The position numbers were made by a program, and so were the translations under genes. From JADJPG01 sp964491875 (lineage in GTDB: Bacteria; Verrucomicrobiota; Verrucomicrobiia; Limisphaerales; JADJPG01), in assembly GCA_964491875.1 (NCBI GenBank), contig CAZBIC010000035.1:1-64000 (forward strand): a stretch of DNA of 64,000 nt, in the 5' to 3' direction. The notes beneath the pieces were generated by a model. It made no database searches. It worked only from the letters and a program-made list of their open reading frames with translations, and was not told the origin of the DNA. Of this stretch, positions 7,136-16,389 are shown piece by piece; within the stretch, counting starts at the first letter, position 1; every line of letters starts with the position of its first letter.

Positions 7136-8536
7136 CTACTGGCAATCGATGGCCGGGTCGGGGAGGGGGCGTTGGATTTCGGCCAGGCGATACCCGAATC
7201 CTGGTCCGGAAAGAGTCGAGAGATTCACCTTTCCGCGTTGGCGTTGATACAGCCCCGGGTGAACCGCCGCCTCGGCCGCGGAGGCGTCCGGGTAGAACTG
7301 CATCGCGTTCGTCTCCACGCCCATGATGGTGCCGACGTGGGCGGCGAGCAGGGTGTGCGGGATCTGGGCGAGCATCGGATTGGTGAGATCTTGGACCATC
7401 AAGGTCATTCCGTGCGCTTTCGCCCAGCACGCGCTGAGCAGGGCGCCGGTTTGCGTTTTGCAGGTCTTCAGGGCGACTCCCGTCCAGCCCAGCTCGCGGC
7501 CTAGTTTGATCATGCGCCAGTCGTGCGCGCTTTCATCGAGGAACAGCGGTTTGCGGGCGGAGACGCTGTGGACATCGATGCGGTGATGTTCCAGTTCGTA
7601 AGGAAACGGCTGCTCGACGTAGAGAATCATCCCATAGAGCCGCGGATGTTCGTCGCGCAATCGGTCGAGCATTTCGTTCACGTAGGCCGGGTCGCTGACG
7701 GTGCAGTTGAAATCCGCCGTCAGCCATTCCACGTCGTGACCCACGGCAATTTCACCGACCGCCACCAGCCGTTCGTAGTCCCAGATGGGATCGTTCCCGC
7801 GCAGCTTGATCTTCAGGCAGGTGAGTCCGTCCCGCGAAATCCAATCAGAGAGGATAACGGGGTAACCGTCCGCCGGCTCGGTGCCGGTCAAGTCGCGTTT
7901 CTTCAGCGGATCCAGACCGCCGACGAGATGCCATGCACGGAGTTCATTCCCCCGACGTGCGACCAGAAAGTCCGACGGAAACTTCGATGCGAACGAAACA
8001 GCGGTTCCGTCAGCGCGTGTCAGATATGACGCGAGATCCCGGATCATGAACTCTTGCCCGTACGTCTCGTAAACAGGCCGTCCGAGCAGCTGCCCGAACG
8101 CATCGTGCAGCGCGAGATCGAAGAGGGAGCAACATACCAGCGCCGCCAGCCATGGCATCGGTTCGCCGCCGCGTGATTCGTTGAATGCTTTCAACAACGT
8201 GGGCAACACGTGTTCTTGGAAGTCATGTCCGACTTCGATCGGATGCCCGGACGAATCGAACTTCGCCCATTCCTTCGCGAGCAACTCAGTGAACGCCCTC
8301 AGTGCCGCGTGCCGAACTTCGTATCCCAGCGTGCTGGGCCAGACCCATTGCACGCTGAGCGGCGTTTCGCCCCAACCTTCTCCGATCTTGCCGGCCCGAT
8401 CGGCGACGGTGAGCTTCACTCGCGCGCAGGTGACGGAAGTGGTGATCTCGGGTCCGAACTTCAGCGGGACACGCGTGTTGATCGGCAGGAAATACAACGT
8501 CGCGCCAACCGGGCGAATGTCAGTGGGCTTCGGCAT
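7136..8536 (-). CDS. Mandelate racemase/muconate lactonizing enzyme family protein (enolase superfamily)
   Basis: A 466-residue cytoplasmic enzyme. The second half shows the enolase-superfamily barrel: CLKIKL (first catalytic Lys region), ADFN, VEQP and LDES as the three metal-ligand strands, and VALKTCK near the end. The N-terminal capping domain covers about residues 1-190 and is longer than in a typical 350-400-residue member. Such enzymes abstract a proton alpha to a carboxylate, as in sugar-acid dehydratases, racemases and muconate cycloisomerases. It is divergent from an RbsD/FucU mutarotase gene, which hints at sugar or sugar-acid metabolism, but the substrate cannot be read from the sequence. 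Confidence 0.8.
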   Translation of the reverse strand: MPKPTDIRPVGATLYFLPINTRVPLKFGPEITTSVTCARVKLTVADRAGKIGEGWGETPLSVQWVWPSTLGYEVRHAALRAFTELLAKEWAKFDSSGHPIEVGHDFQEHVLPTLLKAFNESRGGEPMPWLAALVCCSLFDLALHDAFGQLLGRPVYETYGQEFMIRDLASYLTRADGTAVSFASKFPSDFLVARRGNELRAWHLVGGLDPLKKRDLTGTEPADGYPVILSDWISRDGLTCLKIKLRGNDPIWDYERLVAVGEIAVGHDVEWLTADFNCTVSDPAYVNEMLDRLRDEHPRLYGMILYVEQPFPYELEHHRIDVHSVSARKPLFLDESAHDWRMIKLGRELGWTGVALKTCKTQTGALLSACWAKAHGMTLMVQDLTNPMLAQIPHTLLAAHVGTIMGVETNAMQFYPDASAAEAAVHPGLYQRQRGKVNLSTLSGPGFGYRLAEIQRPLPDPAIDCQ

Positions 8537-8665
8537 GGGGGCGACGATGGCTCAAGTGCGAAGCGAAGTTCAAGTGCGTCGGCGCCTTGATTTGCGCTTC
8601 GCAGCTTGTCGCGGGACGAGGCAGAAGTCTTGCGTCGGCAACGGCGTTTCAGGTTCCATCTCGCC

Positions 8666-9112
8666 ATGCTGAAACACGAACTCATCCACCCGAAGATTAA
8701 CGAAGTCCTCGGCCGCGCCGGACATCACGCGAAGATTCTGATCGCCGATGGAAATTATCCGGCCTCGAGCAAGAAGGGTCCGAACGCTGAAATCGTGTGC
8801 CTGAATCTATCGCCCGGCCTGGTGACCGTCGCCCAAACGCTGCGTGCCATTCTCAGCGCCGTGGTGGTTGATTCTGTCAATACGATGGGCATCCCGGCGG
8901 ATGATCCGTATGCCCGCCTCGGTGAACCGCCGGTGTGGGATGAATACCGGCAGGTCCTGAAGCAAGCCCGTTGCAAGCTGAAGCTGGAGCCGATTCTCAA
9001 GTGGGACTTCTACAAGGCGGTCGAGTCGTCGGACCACGTGCTGACCATTCAAACCGGCGATCAGGCGCTTTGGGCGAACGTGCTGTTGTCTCTAGGCTGT
9101 CGCCAACGCTGA
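8666..9112 (+). CDS. RbsD/FucU family sugar mutarotase
   Basis: A 148-residue protein starting MLKHELIHPKINEVLGRAGHHAKILIADGNYP. The HELIHP segment and the IADGNYP loop are hallmarks of the D-ribose pyranase/L-fucose mutarotase family, which interconverts sugar anomers. The start at 8666 matches the family N-terminus; 20 more codons are open upstream. It is divergent from the enolase-superfamily gene with about 130 nt between starts, suggesting a shared control region. FucU and RbsD cannot be told apart safely here. Confidence 0.85.
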   Translation: MLKHELIHPKINEVLGRAGHHAKILIADGNYPASSKKGPNAEIVCLNLSPGLVTVAQTLRAILSAVVVDSVNTMGIPADDPYARLGEPPVWDEYRQVLKQARCKLKLEPILKWDFYKAVESSDHVLTIQTGDQALWANVLLSLGCRQR

Positions 9113-9217
9113 GTCCCACGAGCAGTCCGGACGCGAAAGGGCAGGGCATTCCAAGCTTTCCCAGCCCAAATCGTCATCCGTGTTGTGATGGTCTGATGCA
9201 TATGAGGTTTATTGTTG

Positions 9218-9236
9218 ACTGAATGAGTCATTCAGT
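9218..9236. promoter_or_regulatory. Probable TetR operator (perfect 19-bp palindrome)
   Basis: ACTGAATGAGTCATTCAGT is a perfect palindrome around a central G. It ends 12 nt before the GTG start of the TetR-type gene. TGAATGA-N-TCATTCA sites are known targets of TetR-family regulators of lipid metabolism such as Bacillus FadR, whose site has a longer centre. Autorepression of the regulator/hydroxylase operon is inferred. Confidence 0.75.
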
Positions 9237-9248
9237 TATCAAAAGGCC

Positions 9249-9968
9249 GTGCCTCGACTTAAAGCTCAGATTTCTGGCAAACGCCTTCGCGAACTGGTCA
9301 TTGCGGCCCTTCAGATCTTCTCCCGACAAGGATACGAACGTTCCCAAGTCGCTGATGTCGCCAAAGTCATGGGTGTCGCGCCGGGCACCATCTATCTCTA
9401 TGTCGAAGGCAAGGAAGCGCTCTTCGATCTGATCATCCGCCACACCGCCTCCGATGACTCGGACTGGCTCGATAACCTCGAAGTTCCCATCCCGACGCCG
9501 GCTCCCGGCTCCACGCTCGAATTCCTTCGCGAAGTCCTCGGGCGAAAAGGCCAATGGCCCCTTCTCGAAACCGCTCTGCGAAGTCCATCCACGCCGGATA
9601 TCCGATCTGAACTCGACGGTGTCGTTCGCGAGCAATATCGCCTCATGACGCGTCATCGCGCGGGGCTTGTCCTCCTGACGCGGTCTGCGCTCGAATTCCC
9701 CGGGCTCGTCGAAGTCTTCGTGCTTGGCCTCCGAAAGCGTCTGCTGGACAGCCTCGGTCAATATCTGCAAGCCCGAATGGAGTCGCGCCAGATCCGCGCC
9801 CTCGCTGATACCGCAGCCACTGCAGCGGTCCTGACGCAAACCATCGTCTGGGCCAATCTCCAGAGGCCGTTTGATCCGGGTCTCAGTGCTTTCACCGAAC
9901 AAACCATCGAAGACGCCACTGTCGATCTCATCGTCTCCGGCCTTCTCAATCCCACGACCATCGCATGA
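9249..9968 (+). CDS. TetR/AcrR family transcriptional regulator
   Basis: A 239-residue regulator. The N-terminal helix-turn-helix (about residues 12-60) reads IAALQIFSRQGYERSQVADVAKVMGVAPGTIYLYVEGKEALF, the classic TetR pattern. The C-terminal ligand domain is divergent. Translation must start at GTG 9249, because no upstream ATG is in frame and the next ATG lies inside the HTH. The stop overlaps the ATG of the hydroxylase gene (ATGA), so the two are co-transcribed. The palindrome at 9218-9236 makes autoregulation likely. A fatty-acyl or sterol-like ligand is a guess from the partner gene. Confidence 0.88.
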   Translation: MPRLKAQISGKRLRELVIAALQIFSRQGYERSQVADVAKVMGVAPGTIYLYVEGKEALFDLIIRHTASDDSDWLDNLEVPIPTPAPGSTLEFLREVLGRKGQWPLLETALRSPSTPDIRSELDGVVREQYRLMTRHRAGLVLLTRSALEFPGLVEVFVLGLRKRLLDSLGQYLQARMESRQIRALADTAATAAVLTQTIVWANLQRPFDPGLSAFTEQTIEDATVDLIVSGLLNPTTIA

Positions 9969-10771
9969 ATTTATTCGACCTGCTGCTCGGCAATCAGCGC
10001 TCGTTCCTGGAACGTTCCATCTTCACCACCATCGAGCTGGGCATCCGCTACTTCATCTTCGCGGGATCGGCCTGGGTCCTTGGCTATTGGATATTTCGCA
10101 ATCGATGGTTCCACCGCAAAATCATCGCGCGGTTTCCCATGTCCTCAGATGTCCGGCGCGAGATGGGTTACTCCCTGCTGACGCTCGTCATTTTCGGGCT
10201 CATCGGCGCGGGCACCATCGCCGCTTCACGCGCCGGTTATACGCAGATGTATTGGAAGATCTCGGAATACGGCGGCGGCTGGTTCTTCGGAAGTATCGTC
10301 TGCGCCATTTTCTTTCACGACGCCTACTTCTACTGGACCCATCGCCTGATGCATCACCGTCTGCTGTTTCCTGTCTTCCATCGGGTGCATCATCTCTCCA
10401 CCAATCCGTCACCTTGGGCCTCTTACTCTTTTGCCCCTGCAGAGGCCGTTGTCGAGGCGGGCATCTTCCCGGTGATTACGCTCATCATGCCCATCCATCC
10501 GCTCGCGTTCGGACTGGTCATGCTGTGGCAGATCACCTTCAACGTTGCCGGTCACACGGGATTTGAGTTTCATCCCAAATGGCTCATGAATACGCCCCTC
10601 CGCTTCATCCTCAACACCCCCACCAATCACGTGATGCATCACGAGAAGATGCGTGGCAACTACGGTCTCTACTTCAACATCTGGGATCGCCTCATGGGCA
10701 CCAACCATCCCGACTACGAATCCCGCTTCCGCGAAGTCACCTCCCGTCCCGTCCCCACGACCAAGCCTTGA
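9965..10771 (+). CDS. Sterol desaturase/fatty acid hydroxylase family membrane protein
   Basis: A 268-residue integral membrane di-iron enzyme. Hydrophobic segments lie at about residues 15-45, 70-90, 105-120 and 155-185. Three histidine clusters, HDAYFYWTHRLMHH, FHRVHH and NHVMHHEKMRGNYG, supply the metal ligands of the family, which hydroxylates or desaturates lipids, sterols or carotenoids with O2. It overlaps the TetR gene by 4 nt. An orphan signal-peptide ORF follows 4 nt downstream, the probable remnant of a third operon gene. Confidence 0.88.
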   Translation: MNLFDLLLGNQRSFLERSIFTTIELGIRYFIFAGSAWVLGYWIFRNRWFHRKIIARFPMSSDVRREMGYSLLTLVIFGLIGAGTIAASRAGYTQMYWKISEYGGGWFFGSIVCAIFFHDAYFYWTHRLMHHRLLFPVFHRVHHLSTNPSPWASYSFAPAEAVVEAGIFPVITLIMPIHPLAFGLVMLWQITFNVAGHTGFEFHPKWLMNTPLRFILNTPTNHVMHHEKMRGNYGLYFNIWDRLMGTNHPDYESRFREVTSRPVPTTKP

Positions 10772-10774
10772 TTC

Positions 10775-10834
10775 ATGAACCTGCGTCACCTGCTCCCCGT
10801 TTTCCTGATCGTCGCCACCGCATTGCGCGCTTAA
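10775..10834 (+). pseudogene. Orphan signal-peptide remnant (19 codons)
   Basis: ATG at 10775 encodes MNLRHLLPVFLIVATALRA and then TAA. It looks like an intact Sec signal peptide ending in an A-x-A-type cleavage region, with no mature protein behind it. It follows the hydroxylase gene directly. No continuation of a secreted protein is recognisable in other frames downstream before the tRNA. Likely the 5' stub of a deleted operon gene, though a functional microprotein is not excluded. Confidence 0.5.
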
Positions 10835-11008
10835 GAATTCGCCCTGCGTGCCGGAGCTAGGATAGCTGGGTGTCGGGGATAGATAACGACTTCGGAGTCG
10901 TGATAGCTTACACGTTCTGGCGGAGGCGGGTGAAGGGCAGAACCGTATGGCTGAATTGTGTCTGGTAGCGCCTCGCTACGGAAAACTGCTGATTTCTCTC
11001 GTTTGAGA

Positions 11009-11083
11009 TGGTGGGCGATGAGGGATTCGAACCCCCGACCCACAGCGTGTAAAGCTGCTGCGCTACCACTGCGCCAATCGCCC
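11009..11083 (-). tRNA. tRNA-Val (UAC)
   Basis: The minus strand folds into a full cloverleaf. The acceptor stem GGGCGAT/ATCGCCC is followed by discriminator A and an encoded CCA (11011-11009). The D arm is GCGCAGTGGTAGCGC, the anticodon loop TTTACAC gives anticodon UAC, and the T arm contains GGTTCGAATCC. Positions 11012-11083 are the mature body. Confidence 0.95.
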
Positions 11084-12080
11084 AACTCACCAGCACTCTA
11101 AACCACTCCCGCGCGCGTTGGCAACGCGGAACCTGTCAGCGGGTGCGCTTCGAAACTACTGGCGCGCGGGCAAGGTCACCTCAGTTTGATTCCGCACAAT
11201 CTACAGACAAAAATTGCGCCGCCTCCTTTTGTCCGAAGGCTATGAATCTGCGAGCAGCGTGTGGTGTATCAGCTACACCAAACAGGCGGGGAATCCTGTC
11301 ATCGCGAGTGATTGCCGGTTAATGCCGGAGTGATGATTGAGTGGTCACCCGGTATTGGTTTCACTGGCACTGCATTCTCCCTGTCGCACCATCCTGCTGC
11401 ACAAAAACAGGTTAAAACTGGTGCCGGTGGTGGGACTCGGCCTGTTAGCTCGATAAGTGCAGGGAAATAATGCCGGATTCTATTGGTGAATCCAGCGTAA
11501 TCTTCTTAACCGAGTGTATCTAGTTTTAAGCGGCTTGGTGTCCGTTTTGGTGTCCACTTGAGTGGCTACTGATCTGACCCCGAAAAGCTGGATGTGGCAA
11601 AGCTGGGGTTCTGCCGAGGAAAACAGCATCGAAGCGACACGAGTCGGACTCGGATAACGAGCAACTGGTGAGGGATGTCGGAGGGGGCGAGAGTTACGGC
11701 GGGTAGCGCCGCGCCCTTTCAGTTCGTCACCCACATGGCTTTCATTGGCCCATTCCTTCGGGTCTCCGGTTGAACCGCCTTGATTTAGCGGCATACTTGG
11801 ATGCCATCCCCGTTTGGACGTTTCACGGAGAGACTTCCTTCATGCGGGCTTTCGGGATGACTTCGAAGGAGAAACTATTTACGGTGACATCGTGAGCCCG
11901 AAACTCGATCGGCTTTCCTGCAAACAACGTGTCGGATTGAATGCCAGACTTGGGGCATCTAGCGGCGCTGAGTTTCCCGAGCGGGAACCCTGCGCTCACT
12001 CCCACCCGCCGCAGCGAATCACCCGCCTTCGTCGGAGGTGTAACGAGGGAATTCTGAAGCTCCGAACGTTGGCAGCCTCG
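11084..12080. other. Long intergenic region upstream of the 7-PAS kinase
   Basis: No gene is supported between the tRNA-Val 5' end and the kinase start. The reading frame of the kinase stays open back to 11814, but the added 89 residues are Arg/Cys-rich, unlike a family protein, and precede a proper signal peptide. Around 11525-11560, GGTGTCC occurs twice (reading VDTKTDTK on the minus strand), which might be debris of an integrase 3' end next to a tRNA. That is weak. No clear promoter was recognised. Confidence 0.4.
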
Positions 12081-15000
12081 ATGGCCTTCCTTTCTCTGGC
12101 GATTCTAGGACTGCCCGCCGCGGAAAAGCCGGCGCTTCTGTTTCTCGGGGACAAAGATTATCCACCTGTAGCCTATCTTGAAGATGGGACGCCCAAGGGG
12201 ATGGACGTTGAGTTGGTGAAGGCCCTCTTAGACCCGATGAAACGCCAGATTCGCATCGAGCTGATGGATTGGGATCTCGCCCAGAAGAAAGTTCTGAACG
12301 GGGAAGCGGACGGATTGATCGGCCTCAGTGTTACGGAGGAGCGCCAAAAACTATATGACTTCGCAACCTCGACCTTCACTCGTGAGTTCGGACTCGTGGT
12401 TCGCAGCGGCAAGATGACTATTCGCGATGTGAATGACCTGGCCGGCAAGAGGGTTGGAGTGACCTCCGGCGGTTTTCCCCGAAAGTTCATGGAGGAACGC
12501 CCGGGGGTGCAAGTGGTCTTGATCAACAACTACAAGGACGGGCTTGATCGACTGCTCACGGGAACAATCGACACCGTCGCCGCCGACCTGTGGGTGGCGG
12601 CATACTTGATCAACAAGAATCAGATGCGCGGCTTGACCACCGCAGGAAAGCCCTTTGCAATCGTGTCCGGGGCCATTGCAGTGAGAAAGGGGAACGCTAG
12701 TGTGTTGAAGGAAATCAACGACGCCATCAGCACGCTCCAAGCAGAGGGTAAGATCACCAGAATCCTGAACGATTGGCGCCCGGAGGAGATGCTGTTTCTG
12801 TCGCGGGGCAGGGTACAGGAGCTAGTCGCCCTGCTACTTGCCGTTTTCCTGATGGTTCTATTCGTGGCAATGACGGCCTGGATTGTCACCCTGAAGAAAC
12901 AGATGCGTATTCGCAAAGAGGCGGAGACGGCCCTGCGGGAAAGCGAGGAACGATTTCAGCTGGCCGTGCGCGGCTCCTCTGACGGACTGTGGGATTGGAA
13001 TGTCCTAACGAACGAAGTCATTTATACAGGCCGCTTTCGGGAACTGATCGGCTACCCTGACACGGAGTTTCCAGACCACTTCTCATCTTTTGAATCGCAC
13101 CTTCACCCGGATGACCGCACCCGAGTATTGGGCGCAGTGACTGCCCACGTGGAGAGGCGGGAGCCCTACGACATCGAGTATCGCTTGCGAACCAAGCTGG
13201 GGGAATATCGCTGGTTTCGTGCGCGCGGCCAGGCCGTATGGAACAAGGAAGGGCCGGCCGTGCGCATGGCCGGTTCCATTACCGACATCACTGAACGCAA
13301 GCAGGTCGAGACGTCGCTGCGCGAATCGGAGGAGAAATTTTCGAAGACCTTCAGCGCAAGTCCTGCGCCGATGGCCATCGCGCTCATGGAAGACGGGCGT
13401 CTTGTGGATGTGAATCCTGCGTTTGAAAGGACGTTTGGCTTTACCCGGCAGGAGCTCATCGGTCACACGACGCTTTCCCTGGGCCTTTGGGCCGACGCCG
13501 CGGAGCGGGAACACGTCGTTCGACTCTTGCAGACCGAGGGAGCGGTGCTGAACCAGGAAATGCATTTCCGCGCGAAGGATGGGCGGCTGCTCATCACGGA
13601 ATATTCCGCCATTCCGGTCGAAGTTGCGGGGCAGACCTTCTTGCTGGGACTTCCGGTGGATTTGACCGAGCGCAAGCAGGCCGAGGCGGCATTGCGCGAA
13701 AGCGAATCGAAATTCAAGACGCTCTTTGAGACCGCCAACGACGCCATCTTCCTCATGAACCGGCAGGTGTTTCTCGATTGCAACCGGACCACGGAGAGGA
13801 TGTTCGGTGCCGCCCGGAACCGGATCATCGGCCGTTCGCCGGTGGAGTTCTCGCCCGAACGGCAGCCGGACGGGTGGCTCTCAACCGACAAGGCGATCGA
13901 CAGAATCGACGCGGCGTTCGCCGGTCGGCCGCAGTTCTTCGAATGGCGGCACACGCGGGTGGATGGAACGCCGTTTGACGCGGAAGTCAGTCTCAACCGT
14001 GTGGAACTTGGCGGGGAGCAATACCTTCAGGCCATTGTTCGCGACATCACGGAACGCAAACGATCCGAGCAGGCATTGCGCGAGAGTGAGGAACGGTTTC
14101 GGAGCTATTTCGAGCTGCCCATCGTCGGCCTGGCGATCACATCGCTGGAACGCGGCTTCGTCGCGGTCAACGACCAGATGTGTCAAACCCTCGGTTATTC
14201 GCGCGAGGAACTGACGCGCAAACGCTGGTCGGAATTGACCCATCCGGAGGATCTGGAGGGAGATCTGGCGGAGTTCGCACGGCTTCTGGGAGGAGAGACC
14301 GATGGTTACTTGATGGACAAGCGATTCGTCCGCAAAGACGGGCGGATTATTCACGCCACCGTATCCTTGCGTTGCGTCCGCCGCCCGGACGGTTCGCCGG
14401 ATTATTTCATTGGTCTGGTGCAGGACATCACCGCGCGCAAGCAGGCGGAGCACGCGTTGCGCGAAAGCGAGCAACGGTTTCGCGCCATCTTTCATTCCAC
14501 CTACGAATTGATCGGGCTGCTGACGCCAGAGGGAATCCTTGTGGAAGTAAACCAGACCGCGCTCGACATCGTCGGAGTCGGCCGCGACCAGGTGGTGGAA
14601 AAACCGTTTTGGGATGCTCCTTGGTGGAGCCATTCCACCGAGTTGCAGCAGCGGCTCCGCGTTGGAATCGGGCAGGCGGCGAAGGGCGAGACCTTCCGCA
14701 TGGAAGCGCAGCACCCTACGCCCGACGGTCGCCTGGTGACGGTCGAATTCTCCCTCAAGCCGATCTTTGACGAAGCGGGCCGGGTCGTCATGTTGATTCC
14801 AGAGGGCCATGATATCACCGACCGTGTGCGGGCGCAGGAGGCGTTGCGCGCGAGCGAGGAGCGATATCGGGTACTGGTGGAGTCCTCGCCCGACTGCGTC
14901 GCAGTGGCCGTGGACGAACGCTGCGTCTATGTGAACCGGGCGGGGCTGCAGCTCGTCGGAGCTGCCAGCCCGGCCGACGTGATCGGCCGATCCATCTACG

Positions 15001-16325
15001 ATTTCGTACCCATCGATTCCCACGATTACATCCGGAACCGCCGGAACGCCGCTTTCCGCGGAGGCACTGATGTCCCCTCGATCGAGGCGCGACTGGTCCG
15101 GCTGGATGGCGCCATCATCATGGTCGAGTCGCATGTGGCACCGTTTTCCTACGAGGGCAAGCCCGCCATCCTGAACCTGATTCGTGACATCACGGACCGC
15201 AAACTCGCGGAACAGAAGGTCCGCGAAGCTTCGGAGCGGTTGCGTGAGAACCAGCGCCAGCTGGCCACGCTGTTGAGCAACCTCCCAGGCATGGTCTACC
15301 GATGCCGTAATGATCGTGACTGGACGATGGAATTTGTCAGCGAAGGCTGCCGTGAACTGACCGGATATGCGCCGGAAGACTTGATGGACAACCGCAAAGT
15401 CAGCTATGGCCAGATGATTCATCCCGACGACCACCGCAGGCTCTGGGATGAAGTCCAGGCCGGCATCCGGGAACGGAGGCCTTTTGAGTTCACCTATCGC
15501 ATCCGGACGGCAGACGGGGTTGAGAAGTGGGTCTGGGAGCATGGTCGTGGAATCTTTTCCGCGGACGGAACGCTGGAGGCGCTGGAGGGCTTCAGCACCG
15601 ACATTACTGCGCGACGCCAAGCCGAAGTAGAACGCGCTGAAGCTGTGGCTAGTGAACAGCGTGCGCGCGAAGGCTATACCCGGCAGCTCATCGCCTCGCA
15701 GGAAGCCGAACGCCAGCGTATTGCCGGCGAGCTTCACGACAGTCTAGGTCAGAATCTTCTGCTGGTGAAGAACCGGACGGACGTGGCCCTGAGACTTGGC
15801 GGCGGTTTCCCCGATTTGCGTCAGCAACTTGAAGGCATCAATGAGGTCGCTTCCGAGTGCCTTGCCGAGGTGCGCCAGATCTCCCACGACCTGCGGCCTT
15901 ACCAGCTCGACCAACTGGGACTGACCCGTGCCCTGCAAACGATGCTGGACAACATTGCGGAATCTACTCCGGGCGTCGTCTTTGAACGCAGGCTGGAACT
16001 GGTGGATGACGTGCTGCGCGGAGACGCGGCGACAAACATGTACCGGGTGCTTCAGGAAAGCCTCAATAACGTTCTGAAACATTCCCGCGCGCGACATGTG
16101 CGCATCGAACTGGAGCGGGATGTTCGAGAGCTCCGGCTTTCGATCAAGGACGACGGATGTGGGTTTGAACCCGGCAAGATCAGCGCAGCCGGGCCACGCG
16201 GAGGGTTGGGGTTGAGAAGCATCCAGGAGCGCATCTGGATGCTCGGCGGCACTTTACAAATTGTCACCCACCTAGGTCAGGGCACGCGGATCGAGGCGGC
16301 AATTCCCGTTGCGGAACCGGAGTAA
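12081..16325 (+). CDS. Sensor histidine kinase: periplasmic solute-binding domain, seven PAS, NarL-type kinase
   Basis: About 1414 residues from ATG 12081 (MAFLSLAILGLPAAEKP, signal peptide); in-frame CTG/TTG starts shortly upstream are possible. An SBP_bac_3-type ligand domain (about 15-250; FLGDKDYPPVAYLEDGTPKGMDVELVKAL) precedes one membrane helix (about 255-280). Seven PAS units follow, each opening with LRESEERF or a close variant and mostly closing with DITERK. The C-terminus has a HisKA_3 dimerisation helix with the phospho-acceptor in ERQRIAGELHDSLGQ and a HATPase_c with GGLGLRSIQERI. It should sense a small amino-acid-like ligand outside plus several cytoplasmic cues. The NarL-type regulator 65 nt downstream is its evident partner. 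Confidence 0.9.
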   Translation: MAFLSLAILGLPAAEKPALLFLGDKDYPPVAYLEDGTPKGMDVELVKALLDPMKRQIRIELMDWDLAQKKVLNGEADGLIGLSVTEERQKLYDFATSTFTREFGLVVRSGKMTIRDVNDLAGKRVGVTSGGFPRKFMEERPGVQVVLINNYKDGLDRLLTGTIDTVAADLWVAAYLINKNQMRGLTTAGKPFAIVSGAIAVRKGNASVLKEINDAISTLQAEGKITRILNDWRPEEMLFLSRGRVQELVALLLAVFLMVLFVAMTAWIVTLKKQMRIRKEAETALRESEERFQLAVRGSSDGLWDWNVLTNEVIYTGRFRELIGYPDTEFPDHFSSFESHLHPDDRTRVLGAVTAHVERREPYDIEYRLRTKLGEYRWFRARGQAVWNKEGPAVRMAGSITDITERKQVETSLRESEEKFSKTFSASPAPMAIALMEDGRLVDVNPAFERTFGFTRQELIGHTTLSLGLWADAAEREHVVRLLQTEGAVLNQEMHFRAKDGRLLITEYSAIPVEVAGQTFLLGLPVDLTERKQAEAALRESESKFKTLFETANDAIFLMNRQVFLDCNRTTERMFGAARNRIIGRSPVEFSPERQPDGWLSTDKAIDRIDAAFAGRPQFFEWRHTRVDGTPFDAEVSLNRVELGGEQYLQAIVRDITERKRSEQALRESEERFRSYFELPIVGLAITSLERGFVAVNDQMCQTLGYSREELTRKRWSELTHPEDLEGDLAEFARLLGGETDGYLMDKRFVRKDGRIIHATVSLRCVRRPDGSPDYFIGLVQDITARKQAEHALRESEQRFRAIFHSTYELIGLLTPEGILVEVNQTALDIVGVGRDQVVEKPFWDAPWWSHSTELQQRLRVGIGQAAKGETFRMEAQHPTPDGRLVTVEFSLKPIFDEAGRVVMLIPEGHDITDRVRAQEALRASEERYRVLVESSPDCVAVAVDERCVYVNRAGLQLVGAASPADVIGRSIYDFVPIDSHDYIRNRRNAAFRGGTDVPSIEARLVRLDGAIIMVESHVAPFSYEGKPAILNLIRDITDRKLAEQKVREASERLRENQRQLATLLSNLPGMVYRCRNDRDWTMEFVSEGCRELTGYAPEDLMDNRKVSYGQMIHPDDHRRLWDEVQAGIRERRPFEFTYRIRTADGVEKWVWEHGRGIFSADGTLEALEGFSTDITARRQAEVERAEAVASEQRAREGYTRQLIASQEAERQRIAGELHDSLGQNLLLVKNRTDVALRLGGGFPDLRQQLEGINEVASECLAEVRQISHDLRPYQLDQLGLTRALQTMLDNIAESTPGVVFERRLELVDDVLRGDAATNMYRVLQESLNNVLKHSRARHVRIELERDVRELRLSIKDDGCGFEPGKISAAGPRGGLGLRSIQERIWMLGGTLQIVTHLGQGTRIEAAIPVAEPE

Positions 16326-16389
16326 GCGCAGGCCGGTGTTCAATTCCGAACCCGTCAATTCCCGCTGGCATCCGCGCAGGCTCCCCGCC

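Noticed and set aside
10880..10910. ACGACT-TCGG-AGTCGT hairpin near tRNA-Val
   Set aside because: A stable small stem but without T run, gene context or second copy in the window; possibly a dispersed repeat but not supportable alone.
11480..11794. Minus-strand frame containing VDTKTDTK next to tRNA-Val, as possible integrase 3' end
   Set aside because: Only a short tandem GGTGTCC repeat supports it; none of the catalytic motifs of a tyrosine recombinase is present.
13881..15737. 618-codon open frame on the minus strand inside the 7-PAS kinase gene
   Set aside because: It is antisense to a gene with clear PAS repeats and kinase motifs, has no family features, and arises from high GC content in the third codon position.
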